Shown piece after piece: positions 25,753 to 33,285 of a stretch of 64,000 nt of DNA (positions within the stretch are counted from its first letter, which is position 1; each line of letters begins with the position of its first letter). The stretch is taken from the NCBI RefSeq assembly GCF_014199625.1, contig NZ_JACHNY010000004.1, forward strand, positions 62,001-126,000, written 5' to 3'. The DNA is from Sphingomonas abaci (GTDB taxonomy: Bacteria; Pseudomonadota; Alphaproteobacteria; Sphingomonadales; Sphingomonadaceae). Below the pieces are notes generated by a model, which saw only the letters and a program-made list of their open reading frames with translations, had not been told where the DNA came from and did no database searches. The translations under genes were made by a program, and so were the position numbers.

Positions 25753-26330
25753 TGCGGCGCTCCGGAGATACCGCCGCCCGTCTGGACGCCGGTGTGCTTG
25801 TGGCCCTTCAGCGACTTGCCGCCGCCCACCACGTCGCTGTCGCCGGTCACGGTTCCGGTCGCGCGTAGATCGTCGTTGACCGCGACCGGCCCGTTGATGG
25901 TGACGGGGCCGTTGATGGTCAGGCCGCCGGGCGCATAGATCGCAGCGGTTCCACCACTCGGCAGGTTGACGGTCAGGGTGTGGTGGACCGGCTCATAGTC
26001 GATCCATGCGCCGTCATCGAACGCGGCGTGGAAGCTGTCGGTGCTGGCGGGCGCGGGCCGCCCGTCGAAGAAGATGCCGCCCAGCGCCATGCCGGCGAGC
26101 ATGTCGCCCTCCGGACAGACCAGCAGGACTTGCTCGCCGATCGCAGGCGGGCACCAGATGCGGGCCGAGCCGGCGCGCGGCGAGATCCAGGGAATGTCGC
26201 CGGTCATCATGTCGCCGACGCGCACGGTGCAGGTCGCCTGCGCCAGATCGACCGTCTCGACGGTGCCCAGGCGCAGGACGTCACCGATCAGCTTGTTGGG
26301 GTCGACCGCGTCCATAATGGAAGCGACCAT
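25749..26330 (-). CDS. V: phage baseplate assembly protein V
   Basis: A 193-residue homologue of P2 gpV, the membrane-piercing spike. An OB-fold N-terminal domain (IGDVLRLGTVETVDLAQATC with WISPRAGSARIW) precedes a glycine-rich beta-helix (INGPVTINGPVAVND), and HKHTGVQTGG near the end resembles the metal-binding HxH tip. Starts at 26330 and 26315 are both possible, and neither has a good ribosome-binding site. A perfect hairpin palindrome centred 47 bases before 26330 probably activates the V-W-FI-...-D unit. Confidence 0.92.
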   Translation of the reverse strand: MVASIMDAVDPNKLIGDVLRLGTVETVDLAQATCTVRVGDMMTGDIPWISPRAGSARIWCPPAIGEQVLLVCPEGDMLAGMALGGIFFDGRPAPASTDSFHAAFDDGAWIDYEPVHHTLTVNLPSGGTAAIYAPGGLTINGPVTINGPVAVNDDLRATGTVTGDSDVVGGGKSLKGHKHTGVQTGGGISGAPQ

Positions 26331-26362
26331 GACGGGCAGACGGGCCACCCGTCGCGGGGGGT

Positions 26363-26391
26363 AAAGGTGTGGCGCGGCTCGCCACACCTTT
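26363..26391. promoter_or_regulatory. late-gene palindrome upstream of V
   Basis: A perfect 12-base stem, AAAGGTGTGGCG (26363-26374) with its complement (26380-26391) and a five-base centre. It begins four bases after the stop of the preceding gene and is centred 47 bases before the V start. It shares TGTGGCG-N5-CGCCACA with the sites at 31374 and 32595. It may bind the Ogr-type activator, end upstream transcription, or both. Confidence 0.72.
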
Positions 26392-26394
26392 TGC

Positions 26395-26679
26395 CTATTC
26401 GGCCGGAGCCGTGGTGTCGGCCGTTTCGACCGGCTCGGCCGGCACCTCGGCCGCTGCCGGCAGCGCCTCGGGTTCGGGCTGTTCGGTGATCACGCCCAAA
26501 TCCATCTTCACCGCGACGCCGCGCGCCACCTGGGCGACGCGATCGGCGGTCGCGGCCGGGTCAAATTCGCCGTTCTTCAGGCACGCGTTCACGGCGCGCT
26601 TGTGAACAAGCTCGCCGACGGTGAAGGAGACGGGGACTTGGCGGGTGGCGGGATCGTAGGAACCGATTTCGGTCTGCAT
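26395..26679 (-). CDS. phage hypothetical protein after the fibre chaperone
   Basis: A 94-residue protein, MQTEIGSYDPATRQVPVSFT and on, with a small alpha/beta core including VHKRAVNACLKNGEFDPAAT. The last 30 residues are Pro/Glu/Ala-rich. Similar small proteins occur beside tail fibre genes in sphingomonad prophages, but I know no function. Confidence 0.6.
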   Translation of the reverse strand: MQTEIGSYDPATRQVPVSFTVGELVHKRAVNACLKNGEFDPAATADRVAQVARGVAVKMDLGVITEQPEPEALPAAAEVPAEPVETADTTAPAE

Positions 26680-26690
26680 GGGGCTTCCTT

Positions 26691-27182
26691 TCAGGCGGGC
26701 CAGTGGTGGTCGGCGGTGACGTCGAGCGCGGTGAGGCTGCGCGCGGACATGGTGGCGATCGTCGCCTCGATCTGATTCGAGGCGGCGCGGATGGCGTCGA
26801 TCCGCTGGCGCCGATCGATGGCCGCATTGGCGATGACATTGGCGGCCGGGTCGCCGTCCGCGCCGGCAGCGGCCGCCAGCGCCGCCATGGCGATGGCGGC
26901 ATTGTCATTGGCCTGCTGGATCAGCGATGCGGTGGCGACGATGCGCCGGCCGGCCTCGGCCTTCACGCCCTGGACGGCAACGGCGCGGCGCTGCTCGACC
27001 GGGATGATCGGCTGCACCGCGACCGGCCGGCCGCGCTTCATGGTGATGGTCATGCCGGCGGTGCGCGCCTGGAGTAGCATCGCATGATCGTCGGCGCTGA
27101 CCTTGACGGCATCGGCCGGCAAGTCGGCGTGCAGGCTCGCGTCGAAGAAGGTGTCGCGGGCGGGGCTGTAATGGATCGACAT
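26691..27182 (-). CDS. tail fibre assembly chaperone-like protein
   Basis: A 163-residue protein located directly after the tail fibre gene. The N-terminus YSPARDTFFDASLHADLPAD followed by AVKVSADDHAMLLQA matches the start of tail fibre assembly (Caudo_TAP) proteins, and the rest is Ala-rich helix. It occupies the place of P2 gpG. Confidence 0.65.
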   Translation of the reverse strand: MSIHYSPARDTFFDASLHADLPADAVKVSADDHAMLLQARTAGMTITMKRGRPVAVQPIIPVEQRRAVAVQGVKAEAGRRIVATASLIQQANDNAAIAMAALAAAAGADGDPAANVIANAAIDRRQRIDAIRAASNQIEATIATMSARSLTALDVTADHHWPA

Positions 27183-27190
27183 GGGGGGTC

Positions 27191-29875
27191 CTATCGGCCG
27201 ATGGCGAAGATCTTGGGCGCGGTGGCGGCGCTATCGTTCGGATTGCCCGAGCGCTGGCGCATGACGGTGCAGCCGTCGGTCGCGGGATCGCCGACGAGCT
27301 GGAACCAGCTATCGCCGCGATCGGTCGCCGATTGGATCTGGGTCGAGGGGAACGCCTGGAAACAGGCGTTCGGGAAGGCGATGGGCCAATTCACGAAGAT
27401 CGCCGCCTCTACGCCTGGCGACTGGTAGGGGCCGGTCACCCATTGCAGGATCAGGCCGTTCGGCAGCACCTGGTAGCCGTTGGCGGCGAGCGACGCATTG
27501 GCGAAGGCACCGGCAATATCGGCTGCGCTGTGGCCATGCGCCGAGGGCGGGAAAGTGTCGGGCCGGCCGAGCAGATTGCCCCAGCGTCGCAGATCGTCGG
27601 CCTGCCAGCCGTCGACCATGTCCGAATCCAGGCCCGACCCCGCGCCGTCATTGTCTGGACCCCAGACCGACAGGCCGCCGCGAACGATCGTTCCGGCAGA
27701 TAGCGCGGCCGCAGCGAAGCCGCCTTCGCGCGAGAGCTGCGCGACAATCCCTTGCTGGCCATTGCCGAAATTGATGCCATTGCCCGCGTAGAAGTTGAGG
27801 AACAGCGCGAACCCGCTCAGCGGGTCAATATGGATGTTGCCGTTGGTCACGGCGATTTGTCCGACCGGCGCACCCGTATTCGCAATGCCGCCGACCCGCA
27901 GCGAGCGGCCATTAGTGCTATTGCCGAAGTCGTAATAGACGTCCGTTCCGACGCTGCCCGCAACGTCGCGCCGCATGAACTGCGCCGCCTGAAGGCCGTC
28001 GAGCATATCGGCGTCCAGACCGCTGCCAGCGCCATCATTGCCGGCGTGCCAGACGGGGCCGCCATTGAAGTTGATGCCGCCGCTGGTGACCCGCAGCCGC
28101 TCGGTGCCGGTGCCCCACTCGCCTTGGTACAGGCCGAAGGCACCGTCGCCGAGCGAGCCGAAATGCCAATTCCGGCTGACGTTTGCACCTGTGGCTTCGC
28201 CGAGCTGGATAAAGCCGTAGCCGGAGCCGAGTTCTGCGACGCGGAGGCCAAAGGCGGGCGACCGCATCGTGACCTGCCCGGTGAAGGCATCGCCGCTCTT
28301 CAATGCGAACTCGCTCCCCTGTCGCCCATCGAGCAAGTCGGCGTCCAGGCCGCTACCCGCGCCATCATTCGAGGGCGACCAAAGCTTGGTCCAGCCGGCG
28401 GGCCGACTGCGGATGTACAGCTCGCCGCTCGAATAAGGCGAGGCGATCAGCAATCCTCGATCAGAGACGTCGCCACCCGCCAGCGCCGCCACATAATGAA
28501 GGGTGCCGGGCACCGGCAAGTTGGTGTGCCGGCTGAAGGCCGAGCCACCAACCGGAAGGTTGTCCGGGTCGATAGTGCTGATCTGGGCGACGCTTTGCGG
28601 CAACCAAAGGTCCTGCGGAATAGAGCGGCCGCGCACCAGATCGGCGTCTAGGCCCGACCCCGCGCCGTCATTGTCGGGACCCCAGACAGACAGGCCGCTG
28701 CGCACGATCGTCGGGGCGGAAAGCGACGTTCCTACGAAGCCGCCTTCGCGGGTGATCCGCGCATTGAAGCCTTGCTGGCCGTTGCCGAAATTGACGCCGT
28801 CGCCCGCAAAGTAATTGAGGAAAACCGCAGACCCGTTGGTGGAGTCGATATGTATGTTGCCGGTAGTGACAGTGATCTGGCCAACCGCCGCACCCGTATT
28901 CGCCGGGCCACCAACGCGCAGCGCGCGCCCATACTGACTGTTGCCGAAGTCGAAATAGACGTCCGTTCCGACGCTGCCAGCAACATCACGCCGCATGAAC
29001 TGCGCCGCCTGGAATCCATCGAGCAGATCGGCGTCCAAGCCGCTGCCGGCACCGTCATTGCCAGCGTGCCAGACTGGGTTGCCGTTGTACGCGATCGAGG
29101 TCGAGGTGACCAACAGGCGCAGGCTGCCCGTCCCCCAGGTGCCCTGGTAGAGCGCGAAGCTGCCGTCACCCTGCGAGCCGAAATGCCAATTGCGGAACGT
29201 CTCGCCCGCGTCGCCCAGCTGCATGAAGGCATAGCCTGGGAAAGAGGAAGCGACGGAGAAGCCGAGGTTCTGATTGGGGGTGCGGATCGCGACCGGACCG
29301 GTGAAGGTGTCGCCGGCCCGATTGGCGGGCGCATAGCCCAGCCATGCCTGGACCGACGCCTTGGCGACGGCCGGCGTCACGGCGCGCGTCGCGTCGGTGC
29401 CCGCGCGGCCTTCATCGGCGGTGGCCAGCTCGACCAGGCCCTGCCGCTCCGTCGTCGCGGCGGGCAGCAGGAAATTAGCGTTGCCGAAGGTGATGCTGGT
29501 CGCGGCGATGTCCTGGAGCGTCACGTCGATCGCTAGCAGCAGCAGCGCCTGCGCCGACTTCTCCACGATCACGTCCGCCTGACCGTAGATGGCGAAGAGC
29601 GTGCCATCGTCCAGGTAGAGGCCGAAGGATCGGACGGTGTAGACGGCCGCGCTTTCGTCCTGCACCGTCAGGTGGATGGTATCGGCGGCCGTCTGCGCGC
29701 CCGAGATCGTCGCGATGCGCTTGATCTCGCCGGGCAAGGCGGTCGCGGTAGCGGCCGGCACGGTCGCGGTGGGCGAAACCCCGACGGTGGCGATGCGGAC
29801 AGCGCGCGTGCCGCTCTTGTCGGCGTTGATGAGCGCGGCGCGGCCGGCGTTGGTGATGAGGATCGTCAAGGCCAT
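27191..29875 (-). CDS. H: phage tail fibre protein (gpH-like) with internal duplication
   Basis: An 894-residue receptor-binding fibre. The N-terminus MALTILITNAGRAALINADK through about residue 170 is a DUF3751-like tail-attachment domain with KSAQALLLLAIDVTLQDIA. Two long repeats of about 227 residues follow, each with WHAGNDGAGSGLDAD, QAAQFMRRDVAGSVGTDVY and FGNGQQG, and shorter GAGSGLDADLLDG units recur. The C-terminal 110 residues, QVLPNGLILQWVTG and on, look like a fibre tip. The start at 29875 is supported by the family; about 90 upstream residues of open frame overlap gene I. Confidence 0.9.
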   Translation of the reverse strand: MALTILITNAGRAALINADKSGTRAVRIATVGVSPTATVPAATATALPGEIKRIATISGAQTAADTIHLTVQDESAAVYTVRSFGLYLDDGTLFAIYGQADVIVEKSAQALLLLAIDVTLQDIAATSITFGNANFLLPAATTERQGLVELATADEGRAGTDATRAVTPAVAKASVQAWLGYAPANRAGDTFTGPVAIRTPNQNLGFSVASSFPGYAFMQLGDAGETFRNWHFGSQGDGSFALYQGTWGTGSLRLLVTSTSIAYNGNPVWHAGNDGAGSGLDADLLDGFQAAQFMRRDVAGSVGTDVYFDFGNSQYGRALRVGGPANTGAAVGQITVTTGNIHIDSTNGSAVFLNYFAGDGVNFGNGQQGFNARITREGGFVGTSLSAPTIVRSGLSVWGPDNDGAGSGLDADLVRGRSIPQDLWLPQSVAQISTIDPDNLPVGGSAFSRHTNLPVPGTLHYVAALAGGDVSDRGLLIASPYSSGELYIRSRPAGWTKLWSPSNDGAGSGLDADLLDGRQGSEFALKSGDAFTGQVTMRSPAFGLRVAELGSGYGFIQLGEATGANVSRNWHFGSLGDGAFGLYQGEWGTGTERLRVTSGGINFNGGPVWHAGNDGAGSGLDADMLDGLQAAQFMRRDVAGSVGTDVYYDFGNSTNGRSLRVGGIANTGAPVGQIAVTNGNIHIDPLSGFALFLNFYAGNGINFGNGQQGIVAQLSREGGFAAAALSAGTIVRGGLSVWGPDNDGAGSGLDSDMVDGWQADDLRRWGNLLGRPDTFPPSAHGHSAADIAGAFANASLAANGYQVLPNGLILQWVTGPYQSPGVEAAIFVNWPIAFPNACFQAFPSTQIQSATDRGDSWFQLVGDPATDGCTVMRQRSGNPNDSAATAPKIFAIGR
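27631..29330. repeat. two-copy internal duplication in the fibre gene, period 1020 bases
   Basis: Segments of about 680 bases at 27631-28310 and 28651-29330 align without change of spacing; for example gtccgttccg occurs at 27941 and 28961. The copies differ at scattered positions, so the duplication is old enough to have diverged or is under diversifying selection. Confidence 0.85.
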
Positions 29876-29891
29876 GGGCGAGGCTCCGGGG

Positions 29892-30431
29892 TCAGGCAGC
29901 AGCGAGGGACAGGCGCGCGAGCGTGGCGGGGCGGACAGCGGCGACCGCCTGCATCCCGCCCGAGGCCGCGACCGCCTGGGTAAAGGTGAAGTGAGAGCGT
30001 ACCGGCTTGGTCCGCCGGATCTCGGCGATGACCGCGTCGGTATAGGCGGCGCTCTTCTCGGCCGCGACGATGCTGCCCAGCGACAGTACGATCGCAAAGG
30101 TATGGGGGTCGCCGGCCGGCTGCATCTCCCACCATTCGCGGATGGCAAGCGAGCCGCCGAACGCCTTGACCACGGCGCGGACGGACGAGGCCGTGCCCTT
30201 GTGGCGCTGAATCTCGATCGCAGCCGCCACGCGGGCGCGCTTCACGCCTTCAGGCCAGTCGCTCGACCAGGTGTCGATCGACAGCGCCCAGGCGAGGAAG
30301 GGCAGCGCCGATAGCGGGCACGTCCAGGGGTTCCACAGGTCGCGCAAGGGCGCGGGCAGCTCGGAGATCCGCCCGGTCGCAACCTCGAAGCCGCGTTCCA
30401 GCGGCGAGGCGTTGGGGGGCAGCAGCGTCAT
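29892..30431 (-). CDS. I: phage tail protein I
   Basis: A 179-residue baseplate protein. LPPNASPLERGFEVATGRIS at the N-terminus and WNPWTCPLSALPFLAWALSI are diagnostic of P2 gpI. The ATG at 30431 overlaps the stop of J. Confidence 0.93.
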   Translation of the reverse strand: MTLLPPNASPLERGFEVATGRISELPAPLRDLWNPWTCPLSALPFLAWALSIDTWSSDWPEGVKRARVAAAIEIQRHKGTASSVRAVVKAFGGSLAIREWWEMQPAGDPHTFAIVLSLGSIVAAEKSAAYTDAVIAEIRRTKPVRSHFTFTQAVAASGGMQAVAAVRPATLARLSLAAA

Positions 30432-31330
30432 TCGCCGATGCCGGCATGGGTGATGGCGATGCCGCTGCACCAGGGCGCTTGCGTCCGATCGACCGGGATG
30501 TCTGCCGCCGGCGCGGCGAGCTGCACCGACACGACGCCTTCGACGTGGAGCGCGGCGAGGATGCCCGAACGCGCCACGTCGCGGCCCAGGCGATGGCAGG
30601 CGGCGACATAGTCATCGAGCCGCGCGCGCGCCGTCTTCAGCACGATCGAGGCATCGGGACCGTCAAAGGTCCGGATCGTGGCATCGATCGCATAGCGGAT
30701 GATCGTCGCCGGCTGGACGGTCAGCGCGTCGGTCATCGGCCGGCGGGTGTCGTCGGACAGATAGGCCATGACGGCCGCGACCAGCGCGGCCGAGGCGGTG
30801 CCATCGTCCAGGCGCGATAGGATGGTGACGACGACGCGGCCGGGCGTCGGGCTGGTGGCGCTGGCGTCGAGCACCGCCGGATCGGCGGACAGCGCGTGGA
30901 AAATATAGGCTCCTTCCGGCCCCGCGACCGAATAGCCCTCCGGGGCCAGCACCAGGCGACGGCGGAATTCATCATCCGTCTCCATCACCGCCGGCACGCC
31001 GCGCGCGGGATCGCCGGGGTCGCGGGTGAGCCGCGCCACGCCGAGCAGCGCGGCGAGCTGGTCGAGATCCGCACCGACCGCAAAGGCCGGCATGACGGCG
31101 CGCGCCGCGTCGTTGATCTTCGCGCGTAGCAGCATCTCGCGATAGGCGACCAGCTGGAGCAGCTTCACCGCCGGGTCGGATTCGATCGTGGCGTCGAAGT
31201 CGGGCACCAATGCCAGGAGGCTGGCGAGATTATCATCGTAGATCGCATCGAACGACAGCGTCTCGATCACCTGCGGCGCGGGCAGGCGCGACAGGTCGAC
31301 GGGCGTGAAGGCGGCAGAGTCGGAGGCCAT
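30428..31330 (-). CDS. J: baseplate J-like protein
   Basis: A 300-residue baseplate wedge protein of the gp47/J family. VDLSRLPAPQVIETLSFDAI at the N-terminus and VKLLQLVAYREMLLRAKIND are typical. The palindrome at 31374-31400 is centred 57 bases upstream of its ATG. Confidence 0.94.
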   Translation of the reverse strand: MASDSAAFTPVDLSRLPAPQVIETLSFDAIYDDNLASLLALVPDFDATIESDPAVKLLQLVAYREMLLRAKINDAARAVMPAFAVGADLDQLAALLGVARLTRDPGDPARGVPAVMETDDEFRRRLVLAPEGYSVAGPEGAYIFHALSADPAVLDASATSPTPGRVVVTILSRLDDGTASAALVAAVMAYLSDDTRRPMTDALTVQPATIIRYAIDATIRTFDGPDASIVLKTARARLDDYVAACHRLGRDVARSGILAALHVEGVVSVQLAAPAADIPVDRTQAPWCSGIAITHAGIGE

Positions 31331-31373
31331 GGCCCCATGTCGCGGGGGCCGACCTATACTGGCGAGGGGGCAA

Positions 31374-31400
31374 AAGGTGTGGCGAGCCGCGCCACACCTT
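31374..31400. promoter_or_regulatory. late-gene palindrome upstream of J
   Basis: A perfect 11-base stem, AAGGTGTGGCG (31374-31384) and its complement (31390-31400), with a five-base centre. It touches the stop of gene S, and its minus-strand transcript is followed by TTTTG. A TATAGG element lies between it and the J start (31358-31353). It belongs to the four-member palindrome family. Confidence 0.72.
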
Positions 31401-32063
31401 CTACCGCGATAGATGCTCCAGGATGCGGTCGACCAGGAGGCCGCGCTCGGCGGTGGTCAGCCCGAGCAGGACACGGCGCGCATAGCGGACGGACTTGCCG
31501 CTCTTGGACGCCTTGTCGGTGCCGCCCGCCTGGTGGATCGCGGCGATGCCGGCGGCCGGCCCGCTGAAGCCGATCCAGGCTTCATCCTCGGTGCTGCCGG
31601 CGCGTAGGTAGCGGCCGGTGCGCAGACGCCGAAACATCGCCGCCTGGCGCAGCTTGCCCTGGCGGCGGAACTTGCCCGCGCCGGCATTCTGTTCGCCCGC
31701 GTCGACGGGCAGCCATTTAGCGACATGGTCCCAGAAGAAGGATCGGATGGCCCCGGCCTCGACGTCATAGCCGGTCAGCAGCGGACCCTGGCGCACCCAG
31801 CTCTTCATGAAGACCAGGCGCGGTTCGGCCGCGCCCTTGGGATAGAGGAAGCGGACCGCATAGGTGCCGCGCACCGGCTCGGCCTTGGCTTTCCGCTTCT
31901 CATAGGCGCTCCCGTCGGGGTCCTTTTGCGCGCCGATCCGGGCGGACTGGATACCGCGGATCTCGCTGGCGACGCTGCGCAGGATGCGACGGCGTTCGGC
32001 CCCGCCCACGCGGCGCAGCAGCGTGCCGGCAAGCTGCTCGATCTGGTCGAGGCCGTCGCTCAT
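31401..32063 (-). CDS. S: phage virion morphogenesis / tail completion protein S
   Basis: A 220-residue homologue of P2 gpS. LRRVGGAERRRILRSVASEI and PRLVFMKSWVRQGPLLTGYD-like text fit the phage_tail_S family. Its start overlaps the end of R (ATGA). Confidence 0.88.
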   Translation of the reverse strand: MSDGLDQIEQLAGTLLRRVGGAERRRILRSVASEIRGIQSARIGAQKDPDGSAYEKRKAKAEPVRGTYAVRFLYPKGAAEPRLVFMKSWVRQGPLLTGYDVEAGAIRSFFWDHVAKWLPVDAGEQNAGAGKFRRQGKLRQAAMFRRLRTGRYLRAGSTEDEAWIGFSGPAAGIAAIHQAGGTDKASKSGKSVRYARRVLLGLTTAERGLLVDRILEHLSR

Positions 32064-32551
32064 GGCTGGAAGGCGGGATCGCTGGTCTGGGCGATCAGCT
32101 GATCGCGCAGGAAGAGCTGCCAGAGCGTCGCGCCGCAGACGCCGGGGAAATGGTCGAGGCCGGCGGGTTCGTCCAGGTGCTGGACGGCGTAGCCGCCGCC
32201 ATCCGGAGTGACGACGCGGACGCCCTCGGTCAGCGCGATCGTGATCGACAGGTCGGCCGCCTCCCCGTCCAGGATCTCGGCCTCGAATTTGAACGGCAGG
32301 CTATCCGGCCTGGCGAGTAGATCCGGCTGCGCCTCGGCGATCCAGGCGAGGACCGGCACGATGACCAGGTTCCGATCGCCGACGAAGTCCTGCACGACCA
32401 GGTTCAGCGTGTAGCGATATTCGAAGGAAAGGTTGCCGGCGCTGGCGGCGACAGTGCCGGCGTCGACATAGAGCGCCAATCGCTCGGGGTTGGCCGCAAG
32501 GCCGGGCACGGCCTGGAGCAGAAGGCGGCGGAGCTGGTCGGGCTTTTGCAT
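32060..32551 (-). CDS. R: phage tail completion protein R
   Basis: A 163-residue homologue of P2 gpR. MQKPDQLRRLLLQAVPGLAA at the start and NLVVQDFVGDRNLVIVPVLA in the middle are family signatures. The palindrome at 32595-32619 is centred 56 bases upstream. Confidence 0.9.
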   Translation of the reverse strand: MQKPDQLRRLLLQAVPGLAANPERLALYVDAGTVAASAGNLSFEYRYTLNLVVQDFVGDRNLVIVPVLAWIAEAQPDLLARPDSLPFKFEAEILDGEAADLSITIALTEGVRVVTPDGGGYAVQHLDEPAGLDHFPGVCGATLWQLFLRDQLIAQTSDPAFQP

Positions 32552-32594
32552 CGCCCAGGCGTGGCAGGGCGGCGCGACCAGGCAAGAGGGCAAG

Positions 32595-32619
32595 GGGTGT
32601 GGCGACGCGCGCCACACCC
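32595..32619. promoter_or_regulatory. late-gene palindrome upstream of R
   Basis: A perfect ten-base stem, GGGTGTGGCG (32595-32604) and its complement (32610-32619), around a five-base centre. It lies eight bases after the stop of the cargo PEP-CTERM gene and 56 bases (centre) before R. It would give R and S their own late promoter in spite of the cargo inserted upstream. Confidence 0.72.
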
Positions 32620-32626
32620 GCAAGCA

Positions 32627-33226
32627 TCAGGCGAAGGCAACGCGGCGACGGCGCAGCGCGTAGCCGGTGAGCGCGAAGCCGGTCAGCATCAGCGCCCAGG
32701 TGGCGGGTTCGGGCACGATACCAATCGCATACTCGACCCCATTGCCGCCGATCGTGTCGCCCTCTTCGACGCTGACGATCGCAGCAGCTCCGTCGAAATA
32801 AGCAACGGGCGGGCCGCCGAACGAGACGACCAGATTATAAGAACCGCATGGGGGGTTGAAGCCTTGGGTGGCCGATCCAGCGCGGCTGTAGCACGTTTGC
32901 GCGGTCACCTGCGGGAAGGGCATGGTGCCCTGATAGGAGGTGGTGATGCTAAGTCCTGCGTCCTGGAAGGTCGCCGTATAGACCACATCCTGGATGATGC
33001 GCACAAAGACATTGGCATCATCGGTTTCAAAGAGGCTGATGGCGAACGACGTACCATCAAACGAGCGCTTGTAGTCAAAGTCCGTGGTGGGGAATGGACG
33101 CTCATAGCCTTCACCGACCGCCGTAATCTTGACTGTCAGGCCGGTCGCCGCCTGGGCGGCAGACGTGCTCGTCAGCGCCACCATGGCGGTCAGTGCCCCC
33201 GCCAGCATTCGGTTGATGATCATCAT
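32627..33226 (-). CDS. PEPxxWA-CTERM protein carried by the prophage
   Basis: A 199-residue secreted protein. The start ATGATG at 33226/33223 opens a Sec signal (MIINRMLAGALTAMVALTS) ending near AAQA. The mature part is beta-rich. The C-terminus VPEPATWALMLTGFALTGYA followed by RRRR is a clean exosortase sorting signal. This is a host-type surface protein, not a virion part, so it is probably a lysogenic conversion gene. An inverted repeat in the leader encloses part of the GGGAG ribosome-binding site. The gene has no match in P2. Confidence 0.82.
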   Translation of the reverse strand: MMIINRMLAGALTAMVALTSTSAAQAATGLTVKITAVGEGYERPFPTTDFDYKRSFDGTSFAISLFETDDANVFVRIIQDVVYTATFQDAGLSITTSYQGTMPFPQVTAQTCYSRAGSATQGFNPPCGSYNLVVSFGGPPVAYFDGAAAIVSVEEGDTIGGNGVEYAIGIVPEPATWALMLTGFALTGYALRRRRVAFA

Positions 33227-33232
33227 AAACTC

Positions 33233-33260
33233 CCTGTCGCGGACCGTTATCCGCGACAGG
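33233..33260 (-). promoter_or_regulatory. leader hairpin of the cargo PEP-CTERM gene
   Basis: CCTGTCGCGG (33233-33242 on the plus strand) pairs with CCGCGACAGG (33251-33260). On the minus-strand RNA the 3' arm runs directly into the GGGAG ribosome-binding site. An A/T-rich TATAAAA lies about ten bases upstream. It could end transcription from the large upstream gene or control translation of the PEP-CTERM protein. Confidence 0.6.
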
Positions 33261-33285
33261 TGTTTTCCTTTTATATGGTGAATGG

